Below are positions 46,368-54,714 of a stretch of 64,000 bases of DNA, piece after piece. The position numbers and the translations under genes were made by a program. The DNA is taken from contig NZ_FUHT01000002.1 of NCBI RefSeq assembly GCF_900155615.1, positions 186,001 through 250,000 of the forward strand, written 5' to 3'. Every line of letters starts with the position of its first letter. Position 1 is the stretch's first letter. The DNA is from Massiliimalia massiliensis. Lineage in GTDB: Bacteria > Bacillota > Clostridia > Oscillospirales > Ruminococcaceae. The notes under the pieces were generated by a model, which had not been told where the DNA came from, made no database searches, and saw only the letters and a program-made list of their open reading frames with translations.

Positions 46368-46805
46368 ATGGATACGCAAACAACATATCAGACATCAACT
46401 GCGCCGGTAGGCCAGTTAAAGACAAACAGAGGATTATTAAAATTCGTGCTTTTGTCTTTAATTACCTTTGGCATCTATGGGATTGTTGTAATGTCATCAG
46501 TTTCAACTGACATCAATGTCATTGCAAGCCGCTATGACGGGAAGAAAACCATGCATTATTGTCTCTTGATTTTTATAATCGCAGGGATTACGTGCGGAAT
46601 CGGTCTTCTCGTATGGTATCACAATCTCTCAACCCGTATCAGCAATGAGCTGAAGAGAAGAGGGATTGCCTATGACTTTAGCGCCGGTACATTCTGGGGA
46701 TGGTATGTCCTCGGTTCCTTAATTATCGTAGGGCCATTTATTTATACGTATAAATTATTTAAAGCTATGAACCTTCTGTCCGAACATTATAACGTAAACG
46801 GCTAG
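46368..46805 (+). CDS. DUF4234-type small membrane protein
   Basis: 145 residues with three membrane helices (LLKFVLLSLITFGIYGIVVM, CLLIFIIAGITCGIGLLVWY, YVLGSLIIVGPFIYTYKLF). The motif ITFGIYGIVVMSSVSTDINVIASRYDGKKTM is typical of DUF4234 proteins (shown here only in part: SRYDGKKTMHY). Function unknown. It is a single-gene unit with its own promoter and a strong bidirectional terminator. Confidence 0.85.
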   Translation: MDTQTTYQTSTAPVGQLKTNRGLLKFVLLSLITFGIYGIVVMSSVSTDINVIASRYDGKKTMHYCLLIFIIAGITCGIGLLVWYHNLSTRISNELKRRGIAYDFSAGTFWGWYVLGSLIIVGPFIYTYKLFKAMNLLSEHYNVNG

Positions 46806-46818
46806 GCCTTGACATGAA

Positions 46819-46856
46819 TAAAAAACACCTTCCGTTAGGAAGGTGTTTTTTATTCA
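46819..46856. terminator. Bidirectional terminator
   Basis: AAAAAACACCTTCC and GGAAGGTGTTTTTT pair around GTTA between the convergent DUF4234-like and ACT-domain genes; it serves both. Confidence 0.92.
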
Positions 46857-47282
46857 TCAGATAATCTCATCCTGCTCCAGCACGCGGATTCCGGCATCGC
46901 TGAGTGCCTTCGCTGCAGCCTTTGGATCGTCGACGCGGATAATTACGGTCGCACAGCCTGCCTCCGGTGTTAAAAACGCATAGGCATATTCAATATTTTC
47001 GCCCGCCTGCGCCAATACCTTCACACACTGTGCAAAGCTGCCGCGCACATCAGGGATAGAAACCACCAGCACCTCGGTGATTGAAACCGAAACCCGATTA
47101 TCCTGAAGGATTTCTTCCGCCCGTTCCGGATCGCTGACAATCATCCGCAGAATCCCAAAATCAGCCGTATCAGATATGGCAAACGCGCGGATGTTGATCT
47201 CAGCATCATTCAAATAGCTGGTGATCTCAGCAAGTTTTCCGGATTTGTTTTCCACAAATGCAGAAATTTGTTTAATAGCCAT
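46857..47282 (-). CDS. Tandem ACT-domain protein
   Basis: 141 residues made of two ACT domains (AFVENKSGKLAEITSYLNDAEINI and VPDVRGSFAQCVKVLAQAGENIEY regions), the form often found after iorAB in anaerobes. ACT pairs bind amino acids, so it may sense an aromatic amino acid or regulate the oxidoreductase or ligase (inference). GGAGGG precedes the ATG; the gap to iorB is 18 nt, so it is in the same operon. Confidence 0.88.
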   Translation of the reverse strand: MAIKQISAFVENKSGKLAEITSYLNDAEINIRAFAISDTADFGILRMIVSDPERAEEILQDNRVSVSITEVLVVSIPDVRGSFAQCVKVLAQAGENIEYAYAFLTPEAGCATVIIRVDDPKAAAKALSDAGIRVLEQDEII

Positions 47283-47300
47283 GAAAATCCCTCCAACTCT

Positions 47301-47879
47301 TTATTTTCCGGACTGATAGCCCAAATCAAATGCTTTGAGGTTCATTTCTACAAATTTGGAAGGAACTGTCTCCCGGATTGCTTTTTTCCAAACTTCCTCT
47401 GCAAAATCCATATGAGAAGCCACGACGCCCATCAGCACCACATTCACTGCCTTGGACGATCCGGCTTCTACCGCCAGGCTAAGTGCGTCTACCGCATGCA
47501 GCCGCACACCGGTCTCTTCAATTGTCTCCAGAATTCCTTCTGGATAGGCTGCCGTGCCGATCACAACCGGCATCGGATCCATTTTCTGCGTATTGGTTAC
47601 GATAGCCCCGCCTTCCTTCAAATAAGGCAGCCATCTTGCCGCTTCGAGCTGCTCAAATGCCAGGATAATATCCGCTTCCCCTTTTTCAACCAACGGAGAG
47701 TACACTTCATCGCCATATTTTACATAGGTGACGACCGATCCGCCGCGCTGGCTCATCCCGTGTACCTCAGACACCTTCACATCATATCCCTGATCCACTA
47801 AAACGCTGCCGAGCAGACGGCTTGCAAGCAGGGTTCCCTGACCGCCGACACCGACGATCATGATACTTTTTGTATTCAT
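47301..47879 (-). CDS. iorB: Indolepyruvate ferredoxin oxidoreductase, beta subunit
   Basis: 192 residues with the opening SIMIVGVGGQGTLLASRLLG of the 2-oxoacid oxidoreductase gamma domain, plus SEVHGMSQRGGSVVTYVKYG. With IorA it oxidatively decarboxylates aryl pyruvates to aryl-acetyl-CoA, reducing ferredoxin. Its ATG lies 3 nt after the iorA stop and its ribosome site is inside iorA. Confidence 0.95.
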   Translation of the reverse strand: MNTKSIMIVGVGGQGTLLASRLLGSVLVDQGYDVKVSEVHGMSQRGGSVVTYVKYGDEVYSPLVEKGEADIILAFEQLEAARWLPYLKEGGAIVTNTQKMDPMPVVIGTAAYPEGILETIEETGVRLHAVDALSLAVEAGSSKAVNVVLMGVVASHMDFAEEVWKKAIRETVPSKFVEMNLKAFDLGYQSGK

Positions 47880-47882
47880 CTC

Positions 47883-49616
47883 TTATTTTCCCTCCTCGAT
47901 TGCGTTAAAGCGGCAGAGCTGTGTACAGACGTTACAGCCGACGCACTGGGTAAAATCAATGGTGGATTTACCGTTCTTGAAGCTGATCGCCGGACAGCCA
48001 ATCTTCATGCACATTTTACATCCGGTGCACTTATCAGCATTCACCTTCAAAGGCGGGTTGTGTTTCACATATTTTAGCAGCGCACAGGGCCTGCGGGAAA
48101 TAATAACAGACGGTTCCTCCGCGGCCAGTTCTTCCCGGATTGCCTCCTCGGTTTCCTTCAGATTATATGGATCGACTACCCGAACCCGGTCAATCCCAAC
48201 TGCCTGCGCTAATTTTTCCAGACTAACGGCTGTGGTCGGATCGCCTTTGATGGTTTTTCCAGTGGTCGGGTTCTCCTGATGCCCAGTCATCCCGGTAATG
48301 CTGTTATCCAGGATGATCACAGTCGAATTACTCTGGTTATAAGCAATATTGATCAGGCCTGTGACGCCGGAATGCATAAAGGTAGAATCTCCGATCACAG
48401 CTACTGATTTCTTGGCATTTTCTGCATCAGCTTTGTTTCTGCCGTGCAGTCCGGAAACGGAAGCACCCATGCAGACACAGGTATCAATCATCCCCAGCGG
48501 CTGCAGCGCGCCCAGTGTATAGCATCCGATGTCCCCGCTGACTGTCACCTTCTGTTTTTTCAGCGCATAGAACAGTCCCCTGTGCGGACACCCCGCGCAG
48601 AGAACCGGCGGACGTCCCGGAATATCGAGATCAGTGGAAATACTTTTTGTTTCTTCGCCCAATATAACCTTCTTCACCAGGCTCTGGAAGTATTCGCCCT
48701 GGAGGGTGAATGCTTCCTTCCCAATCACAGAAATACCAATCTGTTTGCAGTGCTCCTCCAGGAATGGATCTAATTCTTCCACGACATAAACCTGGTCGCA
48801 TTTTGCCGCAAATTCCTGAATCAGTTTGACCGGCAGCGGATATACGCAGCCCAGCTTTAAGTAAGAGGCTTTCTCACCTAATGCCTCCTTTGCGTATTGA
48901 TAGCAGATTCCGGAAGTAATAATTCCAATCTTAGTATCATGGTATTCCGTCCGATTCATCGGGGTTGTTTCAGCCCATTCTACCTGCTTGGCAATCCGAT
49001 CCTCTACCACAATATGACGTCCCTTAGCCATTGCCGGCATCATTACGTATTTCTGAGGGTCTTTCACATATTCCTTCACACCAATGTCGTTCCGCTCCCC
49101 TGTTGCCACCAGGCTGCGGGAATGCGCGATCCTGGTCGTCAGACGCAGGATAACCGGCGTATCAAACTGTTCGGACAGCTCATAGGCCGCTTTTGCAAAG
49201 GAAAGGCATTCTGCGGAATCAGAAGGCTCCAGCATCATTACCTTGGCCGCCTTGGCATAATGCCGGGAATCCTGTTCATTCTGGGAGGAATGCATGCCCG
49301 GATCATCCGCAACAGCAATCACCATTCCGGCATTGATCCCGGTATAAGATGCAGTAAAAAGCGGGTCGGCCGCAACGTTTAGCCCTACATGCTTCATAGC
49401 GCAGAAGGAACGCGCCCCAGAAATAGCAGCGCCGACCGCAACCTCCATTGCCACCTTTTCATTCGGCGCCCATTCGCTGTAAATATCATCATATGCAGCG
49501 AGAAATTCGGTAATTTCGGTACTCGGCGTTCCGGGATAGCTGGAAGCAACCCGGCAGCCGCCCTCATATAATCCGCGGGCCGCCGCTTCATTTCCGATCA
49601 TCAGTTTCTTTTCCAT
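47883..49616 (-). CDS. iorA: Indolepyruvate ferredoxin oxidoreductase, alpha subunit
   Basis: 577 residues. The pyrimidine domain (SSYPGTPSTEITEFL, NEKVAMEVAVGAA) and the TPP-binding domain (CAGCPHRGLFYAL, GDIGCYTLG, DNSITGMTGHQ) are followed by two [4Fe-4S] motifs at the C-terminus (CTGCKMCMKIGCP and CVGCNVCTQLC). The enzyme works in fermentation of aromatic amino acids. It sits between paaK and iorB. AAAGGA precedes the ATG. Confidence 0.96.
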   Translation of the reverse strand: MEKKLMIGNEAAARGLYEGGCRVASSYPGTPSTEITEFLAAYDDIYSEWAPNEKVAMEVAVGAAISGARSFCAMKHVGLNVAADPLFTASYTGINAGMVIAVADDPGMHSSQNEQDSRHYAKAAKVMMLEPSDSAECLSFAKAAYELSEQFDTPVILRLTTRIAHSRSLVATGERNDIGVKEYVKDPQKYVMMPAMAKGRHIVVEDRIAKQVEWAETTPMNRTEYHDTKIGIITSGICYQYAKEALGEKASYLKLGCVYPLPVKLIQEFAAKCDQVYVVEELDPFLEEHCKQIGISVIGKEAFTLQGEYFQSLVKKVILGEETKSISTDLDIPGRPPVLCAGCPHRGLFYALKKQKVTVSGDIGCYTLGALQPLGMIDTCVCMGASVSGLHGRNKADAENAKKSVAVIGDSTFMHSGVTGLINIAYNQSNSTVIILDNSITGMTGHQENPTTGKTIKGDPTTAVSLEKLAQAVGIDRVRVVDPYNLKETEEAIREELAAEEPSVIISRRPCALLKYVKHNPPLKVNADKCTGCKMCMKIGCPAISFKNGKSTIDFTQCVGCNVCTQLCRFNAIEEGK

Positions 49617-49651
49617 AATATGATCCTTTCTGTTTTAAACGGACGCGCCGC

Positions 49652-50962
49652 TTATTTCTGTTCCGGCTGGCTTCTCAGGTCAACCACCCGCTGTGCCTTT
49701 CCTTCAAACCGCTTTAAGGTTTTTGGCCCAACCAGCGTCACCTTGCATTGAATGCCAAGCACAGTATGTAATTTATGTTTGATCTTACCCTGCAACTCCT
49801 GAATTTTGACAAAGCTGTCAATCAGGTCTTTATTCTCAATCTCCGCTTTGACCTCCAGTGTATCCGCAAAGCCTTCCCGGCGGACAATAAGCTGGTAATG
49901 CGGGCTGATCTGCGGGACTGTCACCAGTACGCTCTCGATCTGCGACGGGAATACGTTCACGCCCCGAATCTTCAGCATATCATCGCTTCTGCCCTGCACC
50001 TTGTCCATCCGAACATGAGTCCGGCCGCAGGCGCAAGGTTCGTAATTGAGGCGGGTAATGTCTCTTGTGCGATACCGCAGAAGCGGGATTCCCTCCTTAG
50101 TCAGCGGCGTAATAACCAGCTCCCCGGTCTCGCCCGGCCCAAGCACCTCTCCAGTCTGCGGATCGATGATTTCCGGCAGGAAGTAATCCTCGTTGAAGTG
50201 CAGGCCGCTCCGTTCCCGGCATTCTCCTGACACCCCCGGTCCCATCAGCTCGCTCATCCCATAGTTATCCGTTGCAAAAAGATTCCATGCTCCTTCGATT
50301 TGAGCTCGCATTTCCGGCGTACAGCCTTCTGAGCCGAACAGCCCGAGCCGCAGATGGTAATCCTCCATCGGATATTCCAGTTCCTTGGCGATTTCGGCCA
50401 TATAAAGCGCGTAAGACGGTGTGGCAACCAGCGCAGTCGTTCCAAAGTCGCGCATATACATCAGCGCCTTTTCGGTGTTTCCGCTTGAATTGGGAACAAC
50501 GGTTGCCCCGATCTTTTCCAGTCCGTAGTGAAGCCCCAACGCTCCGGTAAACATTCCATAGCCAAAGGATATCTGGACAATATCCTCGCTGGTAGCTCCG
50601 GCCGCCATCACAATTCTTGCCATGCAGTCCGACCACATATCCAGGTCCCGTTTCGTATAGCCTACCACAGTCGGCTTTCCGGTTGTCCCTGAGGAGGCAT
50701 GGATTCTCACCAGTTCCTTTTGAGGGACGGCAAACAGCCCAAACGGGTAGTTGTCCCGCAGGTCAGCCTTGGTGGTCATCGGAATATATTGGATATCGCT
50801 GAGAGACTTTATTTTGTCAGCACAAACGCCGGCCTCATCCAGGCGTCTGTGGTAGAACGGGACATTACGGTAACAGTAGTCGACCGTCCATTTCAAACGC
50901 TCGAGCTGAAGCGCGTCCAGTTCTTTTCTGCCCATGGTTTCAATTTCTTTTTGAAAAAACAT
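49652..50962 (-). CDS. paaK: Phenylacetate-CoA ligase
   Basis: 436 residues from the ATG at 50962 (GGAG 9 nt upstream; the ATG two codons earlier is too close). The adenylate-forming motifs HASSGTTGKPTVVGYTKRD, FGSEGCTPEMRAQ, YGMSELMGPGV and RYRTRDI are present. Next to iorAB it probably interconverts aryl-acetyl-CoA and the free acid, making ATP in anaerobes that ferment aromatic amino acids. It is first gene of the operon. Confidence 0.95.
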   Translation of the reverse strand: MFFQKEIETMGRKELDALQLERLKWTVDYCYRNVPFYHRRLDEAGVCADKIKSLSDIQYIPMTTKADLRDNYPFGLFAVPQKELVRIHASSGTTGKPTVVGYTKRDLDMWSDCMARIVMAAGATSEDIVQISFGYGMFTGALGLHYGLEKIGATVVPNSSGNTEKALMYMRDFGTTALVATPSYALYMAEIAKELEYPMEDYHLRLGLFGSEGCTPEMRAQIEGAWNLFATDNYGMSELMGPGVSGECRERSGLHFNEDYFLPEIIDPQTGEVLGPGETGELVITPLTKEGIPLLRYRTRDITRLNYEPCACGRTHVRMDKVQGRSDDMLKIRGVNVFPSQIESVLVTVPQISPHYQLIVRREGFADTLEVKAEIENKDLIDSFVKIQELQGKIKHKLHTVLGIQCKVTLVGPKTLKRFEGKAQRVVDLRSQPEQK

Positions 50963-50993
50963 TGTCATTCTCTCCTACTTTCTTACCTTATCA

Positions 50994-51022
50994 ATTATAA
51001 ACGATTCCATTCTTTTATTCAA
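50994..51022 (-). promoter_or_regulatory. Promoter of paaK-iorAB-ACT
   Basis: TTGAAT (51017-51022), a 17-nt spacer and TATAAT (50994-50999) on the minus strand, directly after the terminator of the symporter gene. Confidence 0.8.
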
Positions 51023-51026
51023 TAGT

Positions 51027-51055
51027 AAAAAGGCGGGTTTTTATTCCGCCTTTTT
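51027..51055 (-). terminator. Terminator after the symporter gene
   Basis: AAAAAGGCGG and CCGCCTTTTT pair around a 9-nt loop just after the stop codon. Confidence 0.85.
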
Positions 51056-51060
51056 GCCCG

Positions 51061-52599
51061 TTATATTTCAGATTGATATCCCGCAAAAGCATGGTCAATA
51101 ATTTCCTGTTCCGGTTTTTTTGTAAACGCGCTGACAACCGGCACCAGCACCAGCCCAAACAACATCGCGAATGCACCGGCATTGATCGGAGAAAGGATGT
51201 TGAGCTTCCAGCCCAGCCCCTGCACTGCTTCTACCAATCCCGGGAACCATCCCAGGCTGAACAGCACCATATGTACTACCGTAATGCCGACACCCGAGAT
51301 AAAGGAGGCCCAGACAGCCGCCCGGGTAATTTTTTTCGAAAACAGCCCATAAAGGAACGGCGCCAGAAACGCACCGGCCAGGGCGCCCCACGAAATCGAC
51401 ATCAGGGTCGTGATATACGCATTCGGATTAAGTGCAATCACAACGGAAATGACTAAGAAGCAGGCAATAAAAATCCGCATGATCCGCACCATGTGCTTCT
51501 CGCCCATATTGCTCCGCAGCGGCTTAATCAGGTCGATCGTCAATGTCGCGCTGGAGGTCAGAACCAGTGAGGATAGGGTTGACATAGACGCTGAAAGCAC
51601 CAGTACAACAACAATCCCGATTAAAATATCCGGAAGGGCGGAATCCAAAAGGGTTGGAATAATGGAATCATAGACCGGCTTTCCGTTCGAGCCCACTTCC
51701 AGGTTATCGACAAAAATCCGGCCGAAGCTGCCGAGAAAATAGCTGCCTCCTGACACAACTACCGCAAACAGGGTAGAAATCACTGTCCCCCGTTTAATGG
51801 AGGCGTTGTCCTTAATCGCATAGAACTTCTGGACCATCTGCGGAAGCCCCCAAGTTCCCAAGGAGGTTAGGATCACAACTCCAAGCAAATTGATTGGGTC
51901 TGGCCCAAACAGGGAACCCAGGCTTCCCTGCGGCACACCGGCATCCGAAACCTCAGCCAGGCTCTTCATCGCGGTGAAAAGGCCGCCTTTTTCCGCCAGC
52001 GCAAAGTAAATGACCGCTACAATGCCGCCCAGCATAATAATCCCCTGCACAAAATCATTAATTGCGGTCGCCATATATCCGCCGAGGATGACGTAAACGG
52101 CAGTGATTACCGCCATCGCGATAATACAGTAGGCATAGTCAAAGCCAAACGCCATCGAAAAAAGGCGCGATAAGCCGTTATACACGGACGCCGTATATGG
52201 GATCAGAAAAATAAACACAATGAGTGCGGAAACGATTTTCAGCTTTTTGCAGCCAAACCGCCGTTCAAAAAATTCCGGCATGGTGGTGGCTTCCAGATGC
52301 TTCGTCATAATCCGGGTTCGTTTTCCCAATACCAGCCACGCAAGCAGGCTGCCGATCAGGGCGTTCCCGATGCCGATCCAGGTTGCCGATATCCCGTATG
52401 CCCATCCAAACTGGCCTGCATATCCGATAAACACGACTGCGGAAAAATATGAAGTTCCATATGCAAACGCAGTAAACCACGGCCCGAGACTTCTTCCGCC
52501 AAGAACGAAATCCGACACATTGCTCGTTTTTTTCTTGCAGTAAACGCCAATACCAATCATAACCGCAAGATAAATGATAAGAATTACCCAGATGCTCAT
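51061..52599 (-). CDS. putP: Sodium:solute symporter (proline symporter PutP-like)
   Basis: 512 residues from the ATG at 52599, chosen for GGGGG upstream and the first helix IWVILIIYLAVMIGIGVYC. About 13 membrane helices and the SSS-family features GGRSLGPWFTAFAYGTSYFSA and the Na+-site region LSASMSTLSSLVLTSSATL identify the family. Its closest resemblance is PutP (Na+/proline), but other amino-acid or organic-acid substrates are possible. It has its own promoter and terminator, so it is monocistronic. Confidence 0.88.
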   Translation of the reverse strand: MSIWVILIIYLAVMIGIGVYCKKKTSNVSDFVLGGRSLGPWFTAFAYGTSYFSAVVFIGYAGQFGWAYGISATWIGIGNALIGSLLAWLVLGKRTRIMTKHLEATTMPEFFERRFGCKKLKIVSALIVFIFLIPYTASVYNGLSRLFSMAFGFDYAYCIIAMAVITAVYVILGGYMATAINDFVQGIIMLGGIVAVIYFALAEKGGLFTAMKSLAEVSDAGVPQGSLGSLFGPDPINLLGVVILTSLGTWGLPQMVQKFYAIKDNASIKRGTVISTLFAVVVSGGSYFLGSFGRIFVDNLEVGSNGKPVYDSIIPTLLDSALPDILIGIVVVLVLSASMSTLSSLVLTSSATLTIDLIKPLRSNMGEKHMVRIMRIFIACFLVISVVIALNPNAYITTLMSISWGALAGAFLAPFLYGLFSKKITRAAVWASFISGVGITVVHMVLFSLGWFPGLVEAVQGLGWKLNILSPINAGAFAMLFGLVLVPVVSAFTKKPEQEIIDHAFAGYQSEI

Positions 52600-52677
52600 T
52601 GCTAGCCCCCACTTTATCGATTTAAAGCTTTTATGCTTTTTGCTTTTAATGATTTTACTCATTAAAGCATTGTTCAC

Positions 52678-52706
52678 AGTATATCACACTTTATCAGCCC
52701 CGTCAA
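52678..52706 (-). promoter_or_regulatory. Promoter of the symporter gene
   Basis: TTGACG (52701-52706), a 17-nt spacer and TATACT (52678-52683) on the minus strand. Confidence 0.75.
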
Positions 52707-52720
52707 GTGCTTTTCATAGA

Positions 52721-52756
52721 AAAATACTGACGGAAGCGTTGACTGCCGTCAGTATT
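52721..52756 (-). terminator. Terminator after lysA
   Basis: AATACTGACGG and CCGTCAGTATT (52723-52733 and 52746-52756) form an 11-bp stem with a 12-nt loop, followed by a short U tract. Confidence 0.75.
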
Positions 52757-52766
52757 TGCCTTTTAT

Positions 52767-54065
52767 TTAAATATCGCAGCTAATCATGTCATCCAGTGTC
52801 TCTCTGCGCACCACTATCCGGGAAGTACCGTCTTTGACCATCACCACAGCCGGTTTTCTCACCCGGTTATAGTGGGAGGCCATGGAATAGTTATAGGCCC
52901 CAGTAGCACAGACCGCTAGAATATCCCCTATTTCCGCCTGCTGAAGCGGAACGTCCTTCCCAAGCAGGTCGCCGCTCTCGCAGCACCGCCCGGCAACGGT
53001 AACAGTATCGTTCTTATCCTGAGAAGCCTTGTTCGCCAAAATAAACTCATAGTCAGCCTCATAGAGCGCATAACGCGGGTTGTCGGTCATTCCGCCGTCA
53101 ATTGAGACATATTTGCGAATACCCGGAATCTCCTTTACCCCGCCGACCTGGTAGAGGGTAATCCCGGCAGCGCCGACAATCGAGCGTCCCGGCTCAATGA
53201 TAATATAAGGCAGACTGAGCTTTTTTTCCTTTGCCAGTCCTTTTACCGCTTCGGAAACCTCACGCATATAATTCTGATAGGCCGCAGGATGGTCTGCCGG
53301 AATATATTTAATTCCAAATCCGCCGCCGAGATTCATGGTTTTCAGATCATAGCCAAGCGTATCTCTGATATCGGCAATAAAGCCAATCAGGATTTCAGCC
53401 GCACGGACAAACGGATCAATTTCAAAAATTTGCGAGCCAATATGGCAGTGTACCCCGTCCAGTACCAAATTCGGCAGGGAAAGCGCCGTCCGAACCGCTT
53501 CCTTCGCCGTCCCAAACTCAATCGTAAAACCAAATTTAGAATCAATCTGCCCGGTCTGAATAAAGCTGTGGGTGTGCGCTTCAATTCCTGGAGTCAGGCG
53601 GAGCAGGATTTTCGCCTGCTTGCCTTTATTCTCTGCAAGCCGGTTCAGCAACTCCAGCTCTCCAAAACTGTCCGCAACAATCCAGCCTACGCCATAATCC
53701 AGCGCAAGGGACAGTTCCTCTTCTGTTTTGTTGTTTCCATGATAGCAAATTTTCTCTGCCGGGAAATTGACGCTCATCGCCGTATAAAGCTCTCCGATAG
53801 AAACCACGTCCACGCCGAGTCCCTCGGCTTTGGCAATCCGGTAGATTTCCTTGCAGGAAAACGCTTTCGAAGCATAACAAACCAGGCCCCCACCTTGGTA
53901 AAAGTTATCCATCGAACTGCGGAACTGCCGCATATTTTCCCGGATCATCTCCTCGTCCATTACATACAGCGGCGTTCCATACCGTCCCGCCAATTCGGTT
54001 GTATCCATGTCAGCAAAGGTTAAATGACCCTTTCCATTCACGGACAGGTTGTTTGACACAAACAT
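52767..54065 (-). CDS. lysA: Diaminopimelate decarboxylase
   Basis: 432 residues. The PLP lysine is in VCYASKAFSCKEI; HCHIGSQI, GGGFGIKY, EPGRSIVG and CCESGD are the fold-III decarboxylase motifs, with the C-terminal CATGAYNYSMASHYN. It makes lysine from meso-diaminopimelate. GGGGAG precedes the ATG. It is last in lon-engB-lysA, with a 21-bp gap to engB. Confidence 0.97.
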   Translation of the reverse strand: MFVSNNLSVNGKGHLTFADMDTTELAGRYGTPLYVMDEEMIRENMRQFRSSMDNFYQGGGLVCYASKAFSCKEIYRIAKAEGLGVDVVSIGELYTAMSVNFPAEKICYHGNNKTEEELSLALDYGVGWIVADSFGELELLNRLAENKGKQAKILLRLTPGIEAHTHSFIQTGQIDSKFGFTIEFGTAKEAVRTALSLPNLVLDGVHCHIGSQIFEIDPFVRAAEILIGFIADIRDTLGYDLKTMNLGGGFGIKYIPADHPAAYQNYMREVSEAVKGLAKEKKLSLPYIIIEPGRSIVGAAGITLYQVGGVKEIPGIRKYVSIDGGMTDNPRYALYEADYEFILANKASQDKNDTVTVAGRCCESGDLLGKDVPLQQAEIGDILAVCATGAYNYSMASHYNRVRKPAVVMVKDGTSRIVVRRETLDDMISCDI

Positions 54066-54086
54066 ACTACTCTCCCCTTTATTCAG

Positions 54087-54680
54087 TCAGACAGCCTCCT
54101 GTCCGACAATTTCCTCTATCAATTCCCTCATCTGTTCGATTCCCGCCCCTGACTGGGACGAACAAGGCAGGATCGTAAGCTGGTCGCCATACGGCAGTTC
54201 CGACCGGATCGCTTTCAGGCGTTCGGACGTCTGCGTCTTGTTCAGCTTGTCCGCCTTAGTCAGAATCACTGCAAAGGGCAGTTCGCATTCGATCAGATAA
54301 TTTGTCATATCCAGGTCGAGTCTTGTAGGCGGATGGCGCATATCGATCAGCTGGAATACCAATCCCAGATTTCGGTCAGCCTGAAAATATTTTTCAATCA
54401 GCGCCGCCCAGCGCTCCTTTTCCGATTTAGCCACCTTAGCGTAGCCATATCCCGGAAGATCCACAAAATGAACATCCTCCACCTGATAGAAATTGATGGT
54501 CGCCGTCTTTCCCGGAACCGCCGAAACCTTCGCAAGCGCTTTCCGGTTAAACAGCTTATTGATCAACGAGGATTTTCCGACGTTAGAGCGTCCAGCAAAT
54601 GCAAATTCAATGCCCTTGCTCTCCGGCAGCTGGCTGGACAGCCCGTAGGACGTGACAAAACGAGCCTGATTAAAATTCAT
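54087..54680 (-). CDS. engB: Ribosome-biogenesis GTPase EngB/YsxC
   Basis: 197 residues. GTPase motifs GRSNVGKSSLIN (G1), GKTATINFYQ (G2), DLPGYGYAKV (G3) and TKADKLNK (G4) match EngB, which assists 50S assembly. It follows lon by 35 bp; lon-ysxC linkage is common in Firmicutes. GGAGG precedes the ATG. Confidence 0.97.
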   Translation of the reverse strand: MNFNQARFVTSYGLSSQLPESKGIEFAFAGRSNVGKSSLINKLFNRKALAKVSAVPGKTATINFYQVEDVHFVDLPGYGYAKVAKSEKERWAALIEKYFQADRNLGLVFQLIDMRHPPTRLDLDMTNYLIECELPFAVILTKADKLNKTQTSERLKAIRSELPYGDQLTILPCSSQSGAGIEQMRELIEEIVGQEAV

Positions 54681-54714
54681 TGCCGAAACCTCCTCCTCTT
54701 TTATAAAATACTCC